Origin: Clostridia bacterium
Lineage (GTDB): Bacteria > Bacillota > Clostridia > Oscillospirales > Acutalibacteraceae
Length of the DNA: 64,000 bases
Direction of reading: 5' to 3'
Assembly (NCBI GenBank): GCA_024404025.1
Contig: JAKSQP010000003.1
Span: forward strand, 62,001 to 126,000
Position numbers and translations under genes: made by a program. Below are positions 25,796 through 35,422 of this stretch, piece by piece; position 1 is the stretch's first letter, and every line of letters starts with the position of its first letter. The notes below the pieces were generated by a model that was not told where the DNA came from, ran no database searches, and saw nothing but the letters and a program-made list of their open reading frames with translations.

Positions 25796-28399
25796 ATGGC
25801 AGAGCTTACCCCGATGATGAAACAATATTTTCAGGTGAAAGAACAGTATCCGGACACGATCCTTATGTTTCGCCTCGGAGACTTCTATGAGATGTTTTTC
25901 GACGATGCAAAGATTGCCTCCGCCGAGCTGGAGCTTGTGCTTACCGGCAAGGACTGCGGTCAGGAAGAAAGAGCGCCGATGTGCGGCGTTCCGTTTCACA
26001 GCGTAGATTCTTATATTGCCCGCCTTGTTGCAAAGGGATATAAGATCGCTATCTGTGAGCAGCTTGAAGACCCGGCTCTCGCAAAAGGTATTGTTAAGCG
26101 TGATGTTACGAGAGTTATCACTCCCGGCACGGTTATCGAAAGCACAATGCTTGATGAAAGCAAAAATAACTTTCTTGCATCTGTTTGTGTTTTCAATAAA
26201 AAAATCGGTCTTTGCTTTGCCGATATTTCCACGGGCTGTGTTTATGCAACGCAGTTTGAAAGCAAAAATTCGCAGCGCAGTATAATCAACGAACTCGGCA
26301 GATTCGTTCCGGCGGAGCTTATAATGAATTCCGATGTTCTCAAGCTTACCGATGTAACGGATTTCGTCAGAAACCGTCTTCATTCGGCGTGCGAAATTCT
26401 TGATGAAGAATGCTTTGATCTTTCAAAAGCATCCGCGTCTCTTATCAGACTATTTGATGTTTCTTCTCTTGCCGATATTTCTCTCGGAGGAGCCGATGCC
26501 GCAGTCTGCGCAGCAGGAGCGGCGCTCGATTATCTTAAGAGTGTTCAGAAATCCGAACTGAACAACATCAAAAATATTGAATATTACGGCGAAAGCAGTT
26601 TTATGCGCCTTGATGTTTCAACAATGCGCAATCTCGAAATCACGGAAACAATGAGAAACCGTGAAAAGAGAGGATCGCTTTTATGGGTGCTTGATAAAAC
26701 CAAAACATCAATGGGCAAAAGAATGTTAAGAAGCTGGCTCGAACAGCCTCTTCTCAACATTGCAAAAATCACCAAAAGACATAATGCGGTTTCCGAGCTT
26801 GTTGATAATCCGGATTTAAGAGACGATATAGTTTCTCTGCTTTCGGGCTGTCAGGATATGGAAAGGCTTATAACAAGAATTGCCTATTCAACCGCAAATG
26901 CAAGAGAACTGAAAGCTCTTTCGGCAACGCTTCTTCGTCTTCCGCAGATAAAGAGCATTCTTTCGGGATGTTCAAGCTCAATGCTCGGCGAAATCAATTC
27001 GGGCATTTCTCCGCTTGAAGACATTGCGGAGCTTATCGAAACTGCGATAACGGACGAGCCGCCGTTTTCGATCCGTGAGGGCGGAATGATAAGAGAAGGC
27101 TTTAACGAAGAGCTTGATTCGCTTCGTAACATTGTTAATAACGGAAAAGGATATATAGCCGATATTCAGCTTCGTGAGCAGGAAAAGACCGGAATCAAAA
27201 AACTGAAAATCGGATATAACCGTGTTTTCGGATATTATATTGAGGTTTCAAACTCATTCAAAGAGCTTGTGCCGGAAACATACATCAGAAAGCAGACCCT
27301 CGCAAACTGTGAGAGATACATAACCCAGGAGCTTAAAGAGCTTGAATCAAAGGTTCTCGGAGCGCAGGAAAGAATAGTGCGCCTTGAATTTGAAGTTTTT
27401 GATTCCGTCAGAAAGAAAACTGCCGAAAAGCTTTTTGAAATTCAGAATACCGCTTCTGCCGTTGCTTCTCTTGATGTTCTCTGCTCTTATGCAAGAGCCG
27501 CATCGGAAAATAATTATTGCAGACCCGAAATGACGGCGGGAACGGATATTAAAATCACCGACGGAAGACACCCCGTTGTTGAAAAAATGAGCGATCTGCC
27601 GTTTGTTCCGAACGATACCGTTCTCAACTGCGGCTCCGACAGATGCACGATCATTACCGGCCCCAATATGGCGGGTAAATCAACATATATGCGCCAGGTC
27701 GCTTTGATATGTCTTATGGCGCAGGCGGGTTCGTTTGTTCCTGCTTTGAATGCCGAATTAGGTGTTGTTGACGGAATTTACACAAGAATCGGCGCTTCCG
27801 ATGACCTTTCTTCAGGTTCTTCGACTTTTATGGTCGAAATGAATGAGGTTGCCGATATTCTTAAGAATGCCACCTCTGCCAGCCTTATTATTTTTGATGA
27901 AATCGGCAGAGGAACTTCAACATTCGACGGAATGAGCATTGCAAGAGCGGTGCTTGAATATGCGGCTGATAAAAAGAAACTCGGCGCAAAAACTCTTTTT
28001 GCAACTCATTATCACGAGCTGACTGACCTTGAAGCCTCTGTTGACGGAGTGCGCAACTATAACATTGCCGTCAAGAAAAGGGGAGACGATATAACCTTCC
28101 TTCGCAGAATCGTTCCCGGCTGCGCAGACGGAAGTTACGGCATTGAGGTTGCAAAGCTTGCCGGAGTTCCGAATGCCGTTGTTGAAAGAGCAAAGGTAGT
28201 CCTTAAAGAGCTTGAGGGCGAAGGATACGGACAGACGGTCAGAGAGCGCAACGAAGCTCCCGACGAAATGCAGATGTCCTTCGGCAGCTCAAACGCAGAG
28301 GATATTATTGAAAAGCTTAAAAAAATTGATGTCAATACTCTTACGCCTATTGAAGCTTTAAGCACTCTGTATGAGCTTACAAAGCAGGCAAATAACTGA
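25796..28399 (+). CDS. mutS: DNA mismatch repair protein MutS
   Basis: An 867-residue mismatch sensor. The N-terminal domain I carries the mismatch-wedging motif GDFYEMF near residue 28. Connector, core and clamp domains follow. The ATPase has Walker A GPNMAGKST near 621, an SSGSSTFMVEMNE segment near 680, Walker B IIFDEIGRGTS near 697, and the ATHYHELTDLE switch. A C-terminal dimerisation tail is present. Length is normal. It is followed after 17 bases by mutL. Confidence 0.97.
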   Translation: MAELTPMMKQYFQVKEQYPDTILMFRLGDFYEMFFDDAKIASAELELVLTGKDCGQEERAPMCGVPFHSVDSYIARLVAKGYKIAICEQLEDPALAKGIVKRDVTRVITPGTVIESTMLDESKNNFLASVCVFNKKIGLCFADISTGCVYATQFESKNSQRSIINELGRFVPAELIMNSDVLKLTDVTDFVRNRLHSACEILDEECFDLSKASASLIRLFDVSSLADISLGGADAAVCAAGAALDYLKSVQKSELNNIKNIEYYGESSFMRLDVSTMRNLEITETMRNREKRGSLLWVLDKTKTSMGKRMLRSWLEQPLLNIAKITKRHNAVSELVDNPDLRDDIVSLLSGCQDMERLITRIAYSTANARELKALSATLLRLPQIKSILSGCSSSMLGEINSGISPLEDIAELIETAITDEPPFSIREGGMIREGFNEELDSLRNIVNNGKGYIADIQLREQEKTGIKKLKIGYNRVFGYYIEVSNSFKELVPETYIRKQTLANCERYITQELKELESKVLGAQERIVRLEFEVFDSVRKKTAEKLFEIQNTASAVASLDVLCSYARAASENNYCRPEMTAGTDIKITDGRHPVVEKMSDLPFVPNDTVLNCGSDRCTIITGPNMAGKSTYMRQVALICLMAQAGSFVPALNAELGVVDGIYTRIGASDDLSSGSSTFMVEMNEVADILKNATSASLIIFDEIGRGTSTFDGMSIARAVLEYAADKKKLGAKTLFATHYHELTDLEASVDGVRNYNIAVKKRGDDITFLRRIVPGCADGSYGIEVAKLAGVPNAVVERAKVVLKELEGEGYGQTVRERNEAPDEMQMSFGSSNAEDIIEKLKKIDVNTLTPIEALSTLYELTKQANN

Positions 28400-28416
28400 T
28401 AAAGGAGTGAAAACCG

Positions 28417-30339
28417 ATGCCTAAAATAAATGTTCTTCCCAAATCGCTTGCCGATCTTATCGCCGCAGGCGAGGTAGTTGAGCGCCCTGCATCGGTTGTT
28501 AAGGAGCTTCTTGAAAATTCAATTGATGCCGGAGCAGACAATGTGACCGTTGAAATAAAAAACGGCGGCATTTCTTATATCAGAATAACCGATAACGGCT
28601 GCGGAATTGCAAGAGAAGATATAAGAAATGCTTTTGTCAGCCACGCAACAAGCAAGATTTCAAAACCCGAAGACCTTGATTCCATATTTACTCTCGGATT
28701 CAGAGGCGAGGCACTTGCGAGCGTTGCGGCGGTTGCCGGCGTTGAAATTATGACAAGAACCGCCGAAGAAGAAATCGGCTCAAGATATGTTATTGAAAAC
28801 GGAGAAGAAATTCTTCTTGATGATGCCGGTTGTCCGCTCGGCACAACGATAATGGTCAGAGACCTTTTCAGCAAGATCCCGGCAAGAATGAAATTTTTGA
28901 AAAAGGATGTCAGCGAAGCAAATGCGGTTGCCGCAGTTGTTGACAGAATCGCTCTTTCCCATCCCGGAATTTCGTTCAGATTCATCCGTGACTCAAAGCA
29001 GACTCTCATAACAAGCGGAAACGGCGATATGCTCACCTGCATCCGTGAAATATTCGGCAGAGAATTTTCTTCGGAGCTTATCCCCGCCGAAGCAGAGGGA
29101 AAAGGCATAAAGGTCAGCGGTTTTGTTTCAAAGCCCTCGGCGTCAAGACCAAACAGAAATATGCAGTTTTTCTTCATAAACAACAGACTTATCAAAACGG
29201 GCACAGGCTCTGCGGCGTTGAGCGAAGGATATAAAAATTCGATTATGGTCGGCAAATTCCCGTCTTGCGTGCTGAATATTTCTCTTGATCCTTCAATGGT
29301 GGATGTGAATGTTCATCCTGCCAAAACAGAGGTCAGATTTTCCGATGAAAAGCTGATTTTCAATACGGTTTATTATGCGGTCAAAAACGCACTTGCCGCA
29401 GGCGACACTCCGAAGCAGATCGTAACATCTCCCAAACCCGATTATTATAAGGCGCCGGAAAAGAAACCGGAGCAGCTTAAGATTGATGTTCCGGCTCCGA
29501 AAAAAGATTTCTGGCAGCATATTCCGAAATCCGAACCGGTCAGGGAGCCTGAAAAATTTGTTCCGGAAAAGGATGAAAAACCCGAGCCGGTGAAATTCAT
29601 TCCAAAACCCGTTACCCCTGCGGTGTCTGTTGCAAAGTCCCCGGAGCCTTTTGCGGAAAAAGAAGAATCATTTGATGAAATTCTGCTGAATAATCCGAGC
29701 AAAAAAACGGAAATTTCCGCTCCCGAAGAAAAGCAGGAACCGTTTACCGAAAAAACGGAAACATTTGATGAAGAAAGCTTCCGCCTTGTCGGTGAAGCTT
29801 TCAAAACATATATCATCTGTGAATATAAAGGCAGGCTTGTGGTGATTGATAAACACGCCGCCCACGAAAGAATAATTTATGAAAAGCTCAAAAGAGAAAA
29901 CGGAGAGCGTTCTCCGCAGCTTCTGCTTCTTCCCGTCACGGTCACGCTTTCCAAAGAAGAATATTCGGCTGTGCTTGAAAATGCGGAGCTTATCAATAAA
30001 TCGGGCTTTGATGTTGAAGATTTCGGCAGCGGATGTATCATAGTCAACGAATGCCCTATGGAGCTTTCAGCTGATGATGTTGAGGATGTCATCATTGAAA
30101 TTGCGGGCAGATTCGTTGAAAAGAAGCAGGATGTAATGTTTGAAAAGCTCGATTGGATTTATCATTCAGTTGCCTGCAGAAGTGCGATAAAAGCCGGCAA
30201 TTTCACATCGCATACGGAGATGGAAATTTTTGCAAAGCAGCTTCTTTCGATGCCGGATATAAGATATTGTCCGCACGGAAGACCCGTGCTTATTGAAATG
30301 ACACAAAGAGAGTTGGAGAAGAACTTTGGCAGAGTCTAA
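28417..30339 (+). CDS. mutL: DNA mismatch repair endonuclease MutL
   Basis: A 640-residue GHKL ATPase with ELLENSIDAGA, TDNGCGI and FRGEALASVAAV at the N-terminus. A Pro/Glu/Lys-rich linker covers about 340-445. The C-terminal endonuclease domain has DKHAAHERIIYE (the DQHAxxExxxxE metal motif with Lys in place of Gln), ACRSAIKAG and CPHGRP, so this is a nicking-type MutL. AAAGGAG precedes the ATG. Its end overlaps miaA by 14 bases. Confidence 0.96.
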   Translation: MPKINVLPKSLADLIAAGEVVERPASVVKELLENSIDAGADNVTVEIKNGGISYIRITDNGCGIAREDIRNAFVSHATSKISKPEDLDSIFTLGFRGEALASVAAVAGVEIMTRTAEEEIGSRYVIENGEEILLDDAGCPLGTTIMVRDLFSKIPARMKFLKKDVSEANAVAAVVDRIALSHPGISFRFIRDSKQTLITSGNGDMLTCIREIFGREFSSELIPAEAEGKGIKVSGFVSKPSASRPNRNMQFFFINNRLIKTGTGSAALSEGYKNSIMVGKFPSCVLNISLDPSMVDVNVHPAKTEVRFSDEKLIFNTVYYAVKNALAAGDTPKQIVTSPKPDYYKAPEKKPEQLKIDVPAPKKDFWQHIPKSEPVREPEKFVPEKDEKPEPVKFIPKPVTPAVSVAKSPEPFAEKEESFDEILLNNPSKKTEISAPEEKQEPFTEKTETFDEESFRLVGEAFKTYIICEYKGRLVVIDKHAAHERIIYEKLKRENGERSPQLLLLPVTVTLSKEEYSAVLENAELINKSGFDVEDFGSGCIIVNECPMELSADDVEDVIIEIAGRFVEKKQDVMFEKLDWIYHSVACRSAIKAGNFTSHTEMEIFAKQLLSMPDIRYCPHGRPVLIEMTQRELEKNFGRV

Positions 30340-31264
30340 AATTCCTTTGATAGCCGTTGTCGGCCCGACTGCTTCGGGCAAGACCTCGCTTGCGGTCTCG
30401 CTTTGCGAAAAACTCGGCGGTGAAGCGGTTTCCTGCGATTCGATGCAGATTTATAAGGGGATGAATGTTGCAACGGCAAAGCCGACTCCCGAAGAAATGA
30501 AAGGAATTCCGCATCATCTTATCGGATTCCTTGAGCCGGATGAAAGTTACAGCGTTGCTAAATACTGTGAAGATGCAAAGCGCATTATTGAAGATATAAA
30601 TTCACGAGGTAAGCTTCCCGTTCTTGTCGGAGGCACCGGATTGTATTTCAGCTCGCTTGTTGATAATATCCGGTTTTTTCCCGAAGAAACGGATTTTGAA
30701 TATCGTGATATGCTGAAAAAAAGAGCCGAAGAAGAGGGGGCGGATGCCCTGCTTGAAGAGCTGAAAGCTGTTGACCCGGATGCCGCCGAAAAACTTGATG
30801 CGAACAATCTCGGCAGAGTTATCCGTGCGCTTGAAATAGTTCATTTAACCGGCAGAACAAAAACCGAGCAGAATAAGCTTTCAAAGCTTGAACCGCCGCC
30901 TTATAAGCTGACAGCGATCTGCCTTGATGCAAAGGACAGGCAGTTCCTTTATGACCGGATAAACCGAAGAGTCGATATGATGCTTGAAGCGGGTCTTGTT
31001 GAAGAAGCGGAAAAATATTTCGCATCGGATATCGGCAGAACTGCTGCTCAGGCAATAGGATATAAAGAACTTCATCCTTATTTTCTCGGAGAAAAAAGCC
31101 TTGAAGAATGCGTTGAAACCCTCAAAATGCAGACAAGGCGTTATGCGAAGCGCCAGCTTACCTGGTTCAGACGGGATGAAAGAATCAGATTTTTATATAT
31201 TGATGATTATGAGAACGGCAGCGAACTTCTCAACGCCGCTCTTGAAATAATTAACGGAGACTGA
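30326..31264 (+). CDS. miaA: tRNA dimethylallyltransferase
   Basis: A 312-residue enzyme adding dimethylallyl to A37 of tRNAs reading UNN codons, the substrate later thiomethylated by MiaB. P-loop GPTASGKTSLAV is near residue 11, DSMQIYKGMNVATAKPT follows, and the C-terminal part has QAIGYKEL and TRRYAKRQLTWFR. The start is TTG 30326 inside mutL, with GTTGGAGAAG as the site. hfq, which often follows miaA in Bacillota, is not present. Confidence 0.96.
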   Translation: MAESKIPLIAVVGPTASGKTSLAVSLCEKLGGEAVSCDSMQIYKGMNVATAKPTPEEMKGIPHHLIGFLEPDESYSVAKYCEDAKRIIEDINSRGKLPVLVGGTGLYFSSLVDNIRFFPEETDFEYRDMLKKRAEEEGADALLEELKAVDPDAAEKLDANNLGRVIRALEIVHLTGRTKTEQNKLSKLEPPPYKLTAICLDAKDRQFLYDRINRRVDMMLEAGLVEEAEKYFASDIGRTAAQAIGYKELHPYFLGEKSLEECVETLKMQTRRYAKRQLTWFRRDERIRFLYIDDYENGSELLNAALEIINGD

Positions 31265-31265
31265 A

Positions 31266-32507
31266 ATGAAATCAAAAGACAGACTGCTTAAATTTCTTGC
31301 GGGAGCGGTTGCCGTTATCATTGTCGGCTTCTTCTGCCTGAAAATTTTTGAATTGACCTCAAAATCACTTGAAACACAGACGGTTTATGAGCAGACCGTG
31401 CTTGATACCGTTGATGCGGAGATGTATGTTATCAGAGATGAAACGCTTCTTTCAAATGAAGATTCCGGTGTTATTGTTCCGATTGCTTCAAACGGCGAAA
31501 GAGTCAGCAGAGGAAGCGAAATAGCCGCAGTTTTTATTTCCGAAGCTCAGGCTGAAAATTATGTTAAAATAAAATCGCTTAATAAAAAGCTTGAATCTTA
31601 TCAGAAGGTTGACAGCCAGTTGAGGCTTGCAAATCTCGATATTGATAAGCTTTCAACTGAGATCAGGTTGGATTTTCTTTCGATTCTTGATTCTGCGTAT
31701 GAAAATGATTTTGATGATTTAAGCGGAGATGAGCTCTCTTTTGCCGAAAAACTTTCTAGAAAGCAGATTTCTCTGTCCGAATCGGTTGACTGCTCCGAGA
31801 AAATAGCTTCTCTTCAATCGCAGATTTCCGCTCTTCAGAGTGCGGCAAATCCGAGCCGTATCATTTCCTCCGAGGTTTCGGGCTATTATGTAAGTCAGCT
31901 TGACGGATATGAAAATAATCTTTCATCCGCAGATATAGATAATCTTTCGTATGCACAGCTTGAGGTTGCTTATGATGCGGAGAAAAAGGAAACTCCGCAG
32001 AACTCACTCGGAAAAATCATCAGCGGATATAACTGGTATATCGCCTGCAAGGTCGATACCGCAAAGCTTTCCGGCTTCAAAGAGGGAAGCAAAATCAACC
32101 TTATTCTCGGCGATTCCTCCGAAAACCTCGTTCAGACGGAGCTTTATAAAATGATCACCGTTGATGAGACAAGCTCTATTGCCGTTTTCAGATGCAATCT
32201 GATGAATGATTCCCTTGCAACTATGCGAAAACTCAACGGCAAGATAGTTCTGGATGAAATGACGGGATTAAAGGTCCGCAAGGATGCCGTAAGAGTTGAT
32301 AAAGAGGGAAATGCCTATGCGTATGTCAGGCGTGGAAATATCGTCAACACCCGCAGCATCAATATTATTTATAACGATAATGATTTCATCCTTGCCGTGA
32401 AGCCGGACGAAAGCAGCGAAATCAAGCTTCCGTATAGTCATGTAAGGCTTTATGATGAGGTCATCATTTCGGGAAGGGAGATATACGATGGAATGGTTAT
32501 CGGATGA
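31266..32507 (+). CDS. HlyD-like membrane protein of the yggS-sepF cluster
   Basis: A 413-residue protein with one N-terminal membrane helix (about 9-28), a beta segment (YVIRDETLL...GVIVPIASNGERVSRGSEIAAVF) resembling the lipoyl half-motif of HlyD adaptors, a long coiled coil (about 95-205), and a second beta region after 245. This topology matches HlyD-family proteins found next to yggS-sepF in Clostridia. No transporter gene is adjacent, so a division- or envelope-related role is as likely as efflux. Its end overlaps yggS by 20 bases. Confidence 0.72.
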   Translation: MKSKDRLLKFLAGAVAVIIVGFFCLKIFELTSKSLETQTVYEQTVLDTVDAEMYVIRDETLLSNEDSGVIVPIASNGERVSRGSEIAAVFISEAQAENYVKIKSLNKKLESYQKVDSQLRLANLDIDKLSTEIRLDFLSILDSAYENDFDDLSGDELSFAEKLSRKQISLSESVDCSEKIASLQSQISALQSAANPSRIISSEVSGYYVSQLDGYENNLSSADIDNLSYAQLEVAYDAEKKETPQNSLGKIISGYNWYIACKVDTAKLSGFKEGSKINLILGDSSENLVQTELYKMITVDETSSIAVFRCNLMNDSLATMRKLNGKIVLDEMTGLKVRKDAVRVDKEGNAYAYVRRGNIVNTRSINIIYNDNDFILAVKPDESSEIKLPYSHVRLYDEVIISGREIYDGMVIG

Positions 32508-33207
32508 AGAAAGATTCAGCGCAATTGAAGAAAATCTGAAAATAATCAACGGCAGCATTTCCGAATGCGCAGTCCTTTCGGGAAGAAAACCCGAAGATGT
32601 CAGGCTGATGGCGGTAACGAAAACTGTTGAAAGCAGATTTATCAATCACGCAATCAATCACGGAATCAATCTTATCGGGGAAAACAAAGTTCAGGAGCTT
32701 CTGCTCAAGCAGCCGGAGCTGACGGAATGCGAGGCACATCTTATCGGCCATCTTCAGTCAAACAAGGTGAAGATAATCGTCGGAAAGGTCAGTACCATCC
32801 AGTCGGTCGATACGGTTGAAATTGCAAAGGAAATAGGAAAAAGGTCTGTTGAAGCCGGAATAAACACAAAGATTCTGCTTGAAATAAACTCCGGAAACGA
32901 AGAAAGCAAATTCGGATTTCTTCCGGAAGAAGTTTTTGAAAAAGCCTGTGAAATTTCGGAAATAAACGGAATTTCGATAGACGGACTTATGTGCGTTGCT
33001 CCGATTTGCGAAAATAATGCACAAATCCGAAAGATTTTTTCAAATATCCATCAACTGTTTATTGACATTAAGGATAAAAAAATGGATAATATATGTATGA
33101 ATATTCTTTCGATGGGTATGTCGGGAGATTATAAAGAGGCAATTCTTGAAGGGGCGAATCTCATCAGAGTCGGCTCGTCAATTTTTGGTATGAGAATTTA
33201 CAGGTAA
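32488..33207 (+). CDS. yggS: YggS-family PLP homeostasis protein
   Basis: A 239-residue PLP-binding TIM barrel (fold III). It has MAVTKTVESRFIN (PLP lysine near 37), GENKVQELLLK, HLIGHLQSNKVK near 80 and the C-terminal MGMSGDYKEAILEGANLIRVGSSIFG. The family has no known enzyme activity and controls free PLP. The start is set by GGGAAGGGAG ahead of ATG 32488, inside the previous gene. Position before sepF matches ylmE of Bacillus. Confidence 0.94.
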   Translation: MEWLSDEERFSAIEENLKIINGSISECAVLSGRKPEDVRLMAVTKTVESRFINHAINHGINLIGENKVQELLLKQPELTECEAHLIGHLQSNKVKIIVGKVSTIQSVDTVEIAKEIGKRSVEAGINTKILLEINSGNEESKFGFLPEEVFEKACEISEINGISIDGLMCVAPICENNAQIRKIFSNIHQLFIDIKDKKMDNICMNILSMGMSGDYKEAILEGANLIRVGSSIFGMRIYR

Positions 33208-33226
33208 TTTAAGGAGGCCAAAATCC

Positions 33227-33715
33227 ATGAATTTTAAAGAAAAGCTTAAACAGTTTATCAATGTAACAGATGATGACTATGTTGAGAGCGAAGAGAGAGA
33301 ATTTGATGAACAGTTTGATTATCAGCCCTCAACTCCGAGCGCTCCCGCTTCGCAGTCAAATGCGGTTCACGCAAGAACTGACAGAGCGTCCGGCTCCAAT
33401 GTTGTGAATATTTCTTCTTCAAAGAATGCCGGCGGCCAGGCAAAGCCTCATGTTGTTTTTCAGAAGATAGATAAATTTGAAGAGGTTGGTGAGGTTGCTG
33501 ATATTCTCAACGAAAAGAGAATTGTTATCCTCAATCTCGAAACCTGCCCCAATGATGTTTCCCAGAGAATCATAGATTTCCTTTACGGTGTTGCTTATGC
33601 AAATCACGGCGATTTCAAAAAGGTTGCAGGCAGAGCTTATATTATAACGCCTTATAATGTTCCCGTTTCGGGCGAGCTTCTTGATGAAATCAACGGCGCA
33701 TCATTTGAACAGTAA
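33227..33715 (+). CDS. sepF: Cell division protein SepF
   Basis: A 162-residue FtsZ-ring organiser. The N-terminal amphipathic membrane-binding helix is MNFKEKLKQFINV. An acidic/Ser-rich linker follows (20-75). The C-terminal SepF domain includes VVFQKIDKFEEVGEVADILNE and RIIDFLYGVAYANHGDFKKVAGRAYIITP. TAAGGAGG precedes the ATG. It tethers FtsZ to the membrane and is flanked by yggS and divIVA. Confidence 0.95.
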   Translation: MNFKEKLKQFINVTDDDYVESEEREFDEQFDYQPSTPSAPASQSNAVHARTDRASGSNVVNISSSKNAGGQAKPHVVFQKIDKFEEVGEVADILNEKRIVILNLETCPNDVSQRIIDFLYGVAYANHGDFKKVAGRAYIITPYNVPVSGELLDEINGASFEQ

Positions 33716-33742
33716 TCATTACCGAGAGGACAGGTGAATATT

Positions 33743-34930
33743 ATGCTTAAAACCGAACAGATTCTTAACGCAAAATTTACTCCCGTCAGCAAGGGTACTT
33801 ACAGCGCAGAGGAAGTGGACGCCTTCCTTAAGGTGGTTGCCGAATCGTATGATCAGACGCAGAACGAAAAATCGGAGCTTATCAAAAAGATAAGCATTCT
33901 TGCCGATAAAATCGAAAGCTACAGAAACGATGAAGAAGCAATCAAGCTTTCTCTTCTCGATGCTCATAAAATGGCCGAAAGCATCAACAGAAGTTCAAAA
34001 GAAAAATCTCAGGCTCTTATTGCCGATGCAGAAGAAAAAGCAGCTCAGATAAAGGCTGCGGCAGATTATACCTGCACCCAGGAAATCAACGAAGCAAGAG
34101 AGCAGGCAAAAGCAATAGTCGATAATGCAAAAACAGCCGTTTCGGCTCTTACTGAAAGAGCGCAGGCCGAAACGCAGAAATCAATTATTGCCGCCCAGCA
34201 GAAGGCAAAGGAAATCGTTGACGAGGCAAACGCAAGAAGCAGCGAAATTATCGGAAACAGCAAGTCTGCTTTCCTTTATTATTCATCGGAGCTTGAAAAA
34301 ATAAAAACAGAAACAGATAAATATAAAGCTACTATTGCGGCTCTCTGCAATAATCAGCTTGGCCTTATAAATTCAATTCCCGAAGTTGAATATGATGCTT
34401 CTGCTATCGGTGCAATTGCTGTTGAAGAAGCCGAACCGGTTGAAGAACCCGCTGCGGAAGAAATTGACGAAATCGCCGAAGAGGCAGAAGAAATCATTGA
34501 GCCCGCAGAAGAAATCATTGAAGAAGCAGCAGAAGAAACTTTTGAAGAGGCGGTTGAAGAAGCTGCCGAAGAAACAGTTGAAGAAGCTGCGGAAGAAGTT
34601 GTTGAAGACGCAGCAGAGCCGGAGGAAGAAATAAAAGAAGAAGCTACCGGTTCCCTTGAGGATCTTCTTGATTTTCTCAATTCATCTGATGATGAAGCAA
34701 TCGAAATCGAAGATATAGCTTCAGATCTTGATGATTTTCTTCCCGAATTAAATGCCGATGCCGAAGATGCTGATATTCCGGTAGCCGACGAAGCAGCGGA
34801 TGACGATGATGATGATGATGACTTCACCTTTGATCCCAATTCACTTGATGGTATTGTTTTCGACGATAACAAGGATGAGGAAACGGATGAGGACATAACC
34901 TCATTATTCGGCTCACTTTTTGATGAATGA
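33743..34930 (+). CDS. divIVA: DivIVA-domain protein with long acidic tail
   Basis: A 395-residue protein. The N-terminal DivIVA lipid-binding motif KFTPVSKGTYSAEEVDAFLKVVAE is followed by a coiled coil to about 205. Then comes an unusual 180-residue acidic tail rich in EEAAEE- and DD-type repeats, ending TSLFGSLFDE. DivIVA marks curved membranes at septa and poles. Two starts are possible: GTG 33734 is too close to its site, while ATG 33743 has AGGTGA at good spacing. The tail is absent from Bacillus DivIVA. Confidence 0.87.
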   Translation: MLKTEQILNAKFTPVSKGTYSAEEVDAFLKVVAESYDQTQNEKSELIKKISILADKIESYRNDEEAIKLSLLDAHKMAESINRSSKEKSQALIADAEEKAAQIKAAADYTCTQEINEAREQAKAIVDNAKTAVSALTERAQAETQKSIIAAQQKAKEIVDEANARSSEIIGNSKSAFLYYSSELEKIKTETDKYKATIAALCNNQLGLINSIPEVEYDASAIGAIAVEEAEPVEEPAAEEIDEIAEEAEEIIEPAEEIIEEAAEETFEEAVEEAAEETVEEAAEEVVEDAAEPEEEIKEEATGSLEDLLDFLNSSDDEAIEIEDIASDLDDFLPELNADAEDADIPVADEAADDDDDDDDFTFDPNSLDGIVFDDNKDEETDEDITSLFGSLFDE

Positions 34931-34942
34931 TCGGTAATAAAA

Positions 34943-35422
34943 ATGTTTCAGATTGTTTCGCTTATTGTTATTGCCGTTCTTGCGGCAATTGACCGGCTTA
35001 CAAAATATCTGATTGTCACAACAGTTAAGGTCAACGGTCCTCTTGAATTGATTCCCGGTGTTCTTCGTTTCAGATATGTTGAAAACACAGGTGCGGCTTT
35101 CAGTTCGTTTTCGGATAATACTCTTCTGCTGACAGTTGTAACTTTGATCATCATTGCTGTTTGTCTTTTCTTTCTGATGAGCAGAAAAATCAATTCAAAA
35201 TTTGCAGAAGTATGCCTTATCATCATTGTTGCCGGCGGAATCGGAAATATTATTGACCGGATCGCTTTCGGCTATGTTGTTGATTTTATTGAACCGCTGT
35301 TTGTTGATTTTGCGGTCTTCAATTTTGCGGACTGCTGCATAACCGTCGGAGCATTTATTCTTATCGGTTATGAAATTTATGACCTTATCAAAGGCAGAAA
35401 TCAGAAGGAAAAAACAGAATGA
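34943..35422 (+). CDS. lspA: Lipoprotein signal peptidase (signal peptidase II)
   Basis: A 159-residue protein with four membrane helices. The catalytic aspartates lie in GNIIDRIAFGYVVDFI and FNFADCCITVGA, with the family motif VENTGAAFSSF near residue 50. It cleaves prolipoproteins before the lipidated Cys, so it would process the DUF4358 lipoprotein encoded at 11775-12248. Its end overlaps rluD by 4 bases, the usual lspA-rluD pairing. Confidence 0.96.
   Translation: MFQIVSLIVIAVLAAIDRLTKYLIVTTVKVNGPLELIPGVLRFRYVENTGAAFSSFSDNTLLLTVVTLIIIAVCLFFLMSRKINSKFAEVCLIIIVAGGIGNIIDRIAFGYVVDFIEPLFVDFAVFNFADCCITVGAFILIGYEIYDLIKGRNQKEKTE

Noticed and set aside
25610..26383. A 257-codon minus-strand frame across ylbF and the start of mutS
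   Set aside because: It crosses two well-supported genes and their intergenic hairpin and shows no family pattern.
31266..32507. Membrane-fusion subunit of a multidrug efflux system
   Set aside because: No ABC or RND partner gene is adjacent and the gene sits in the division cluster, so a specific efflux role is not claimed.
34430..34640. Possible tandem DNA repeat (GAAGAAGCNGC-like units)
   Set aside because: Explained by Glu/Ala coding repeats in the DivIVA tail; no exact repeat unit with regular spacing, and not CRISPR-like.
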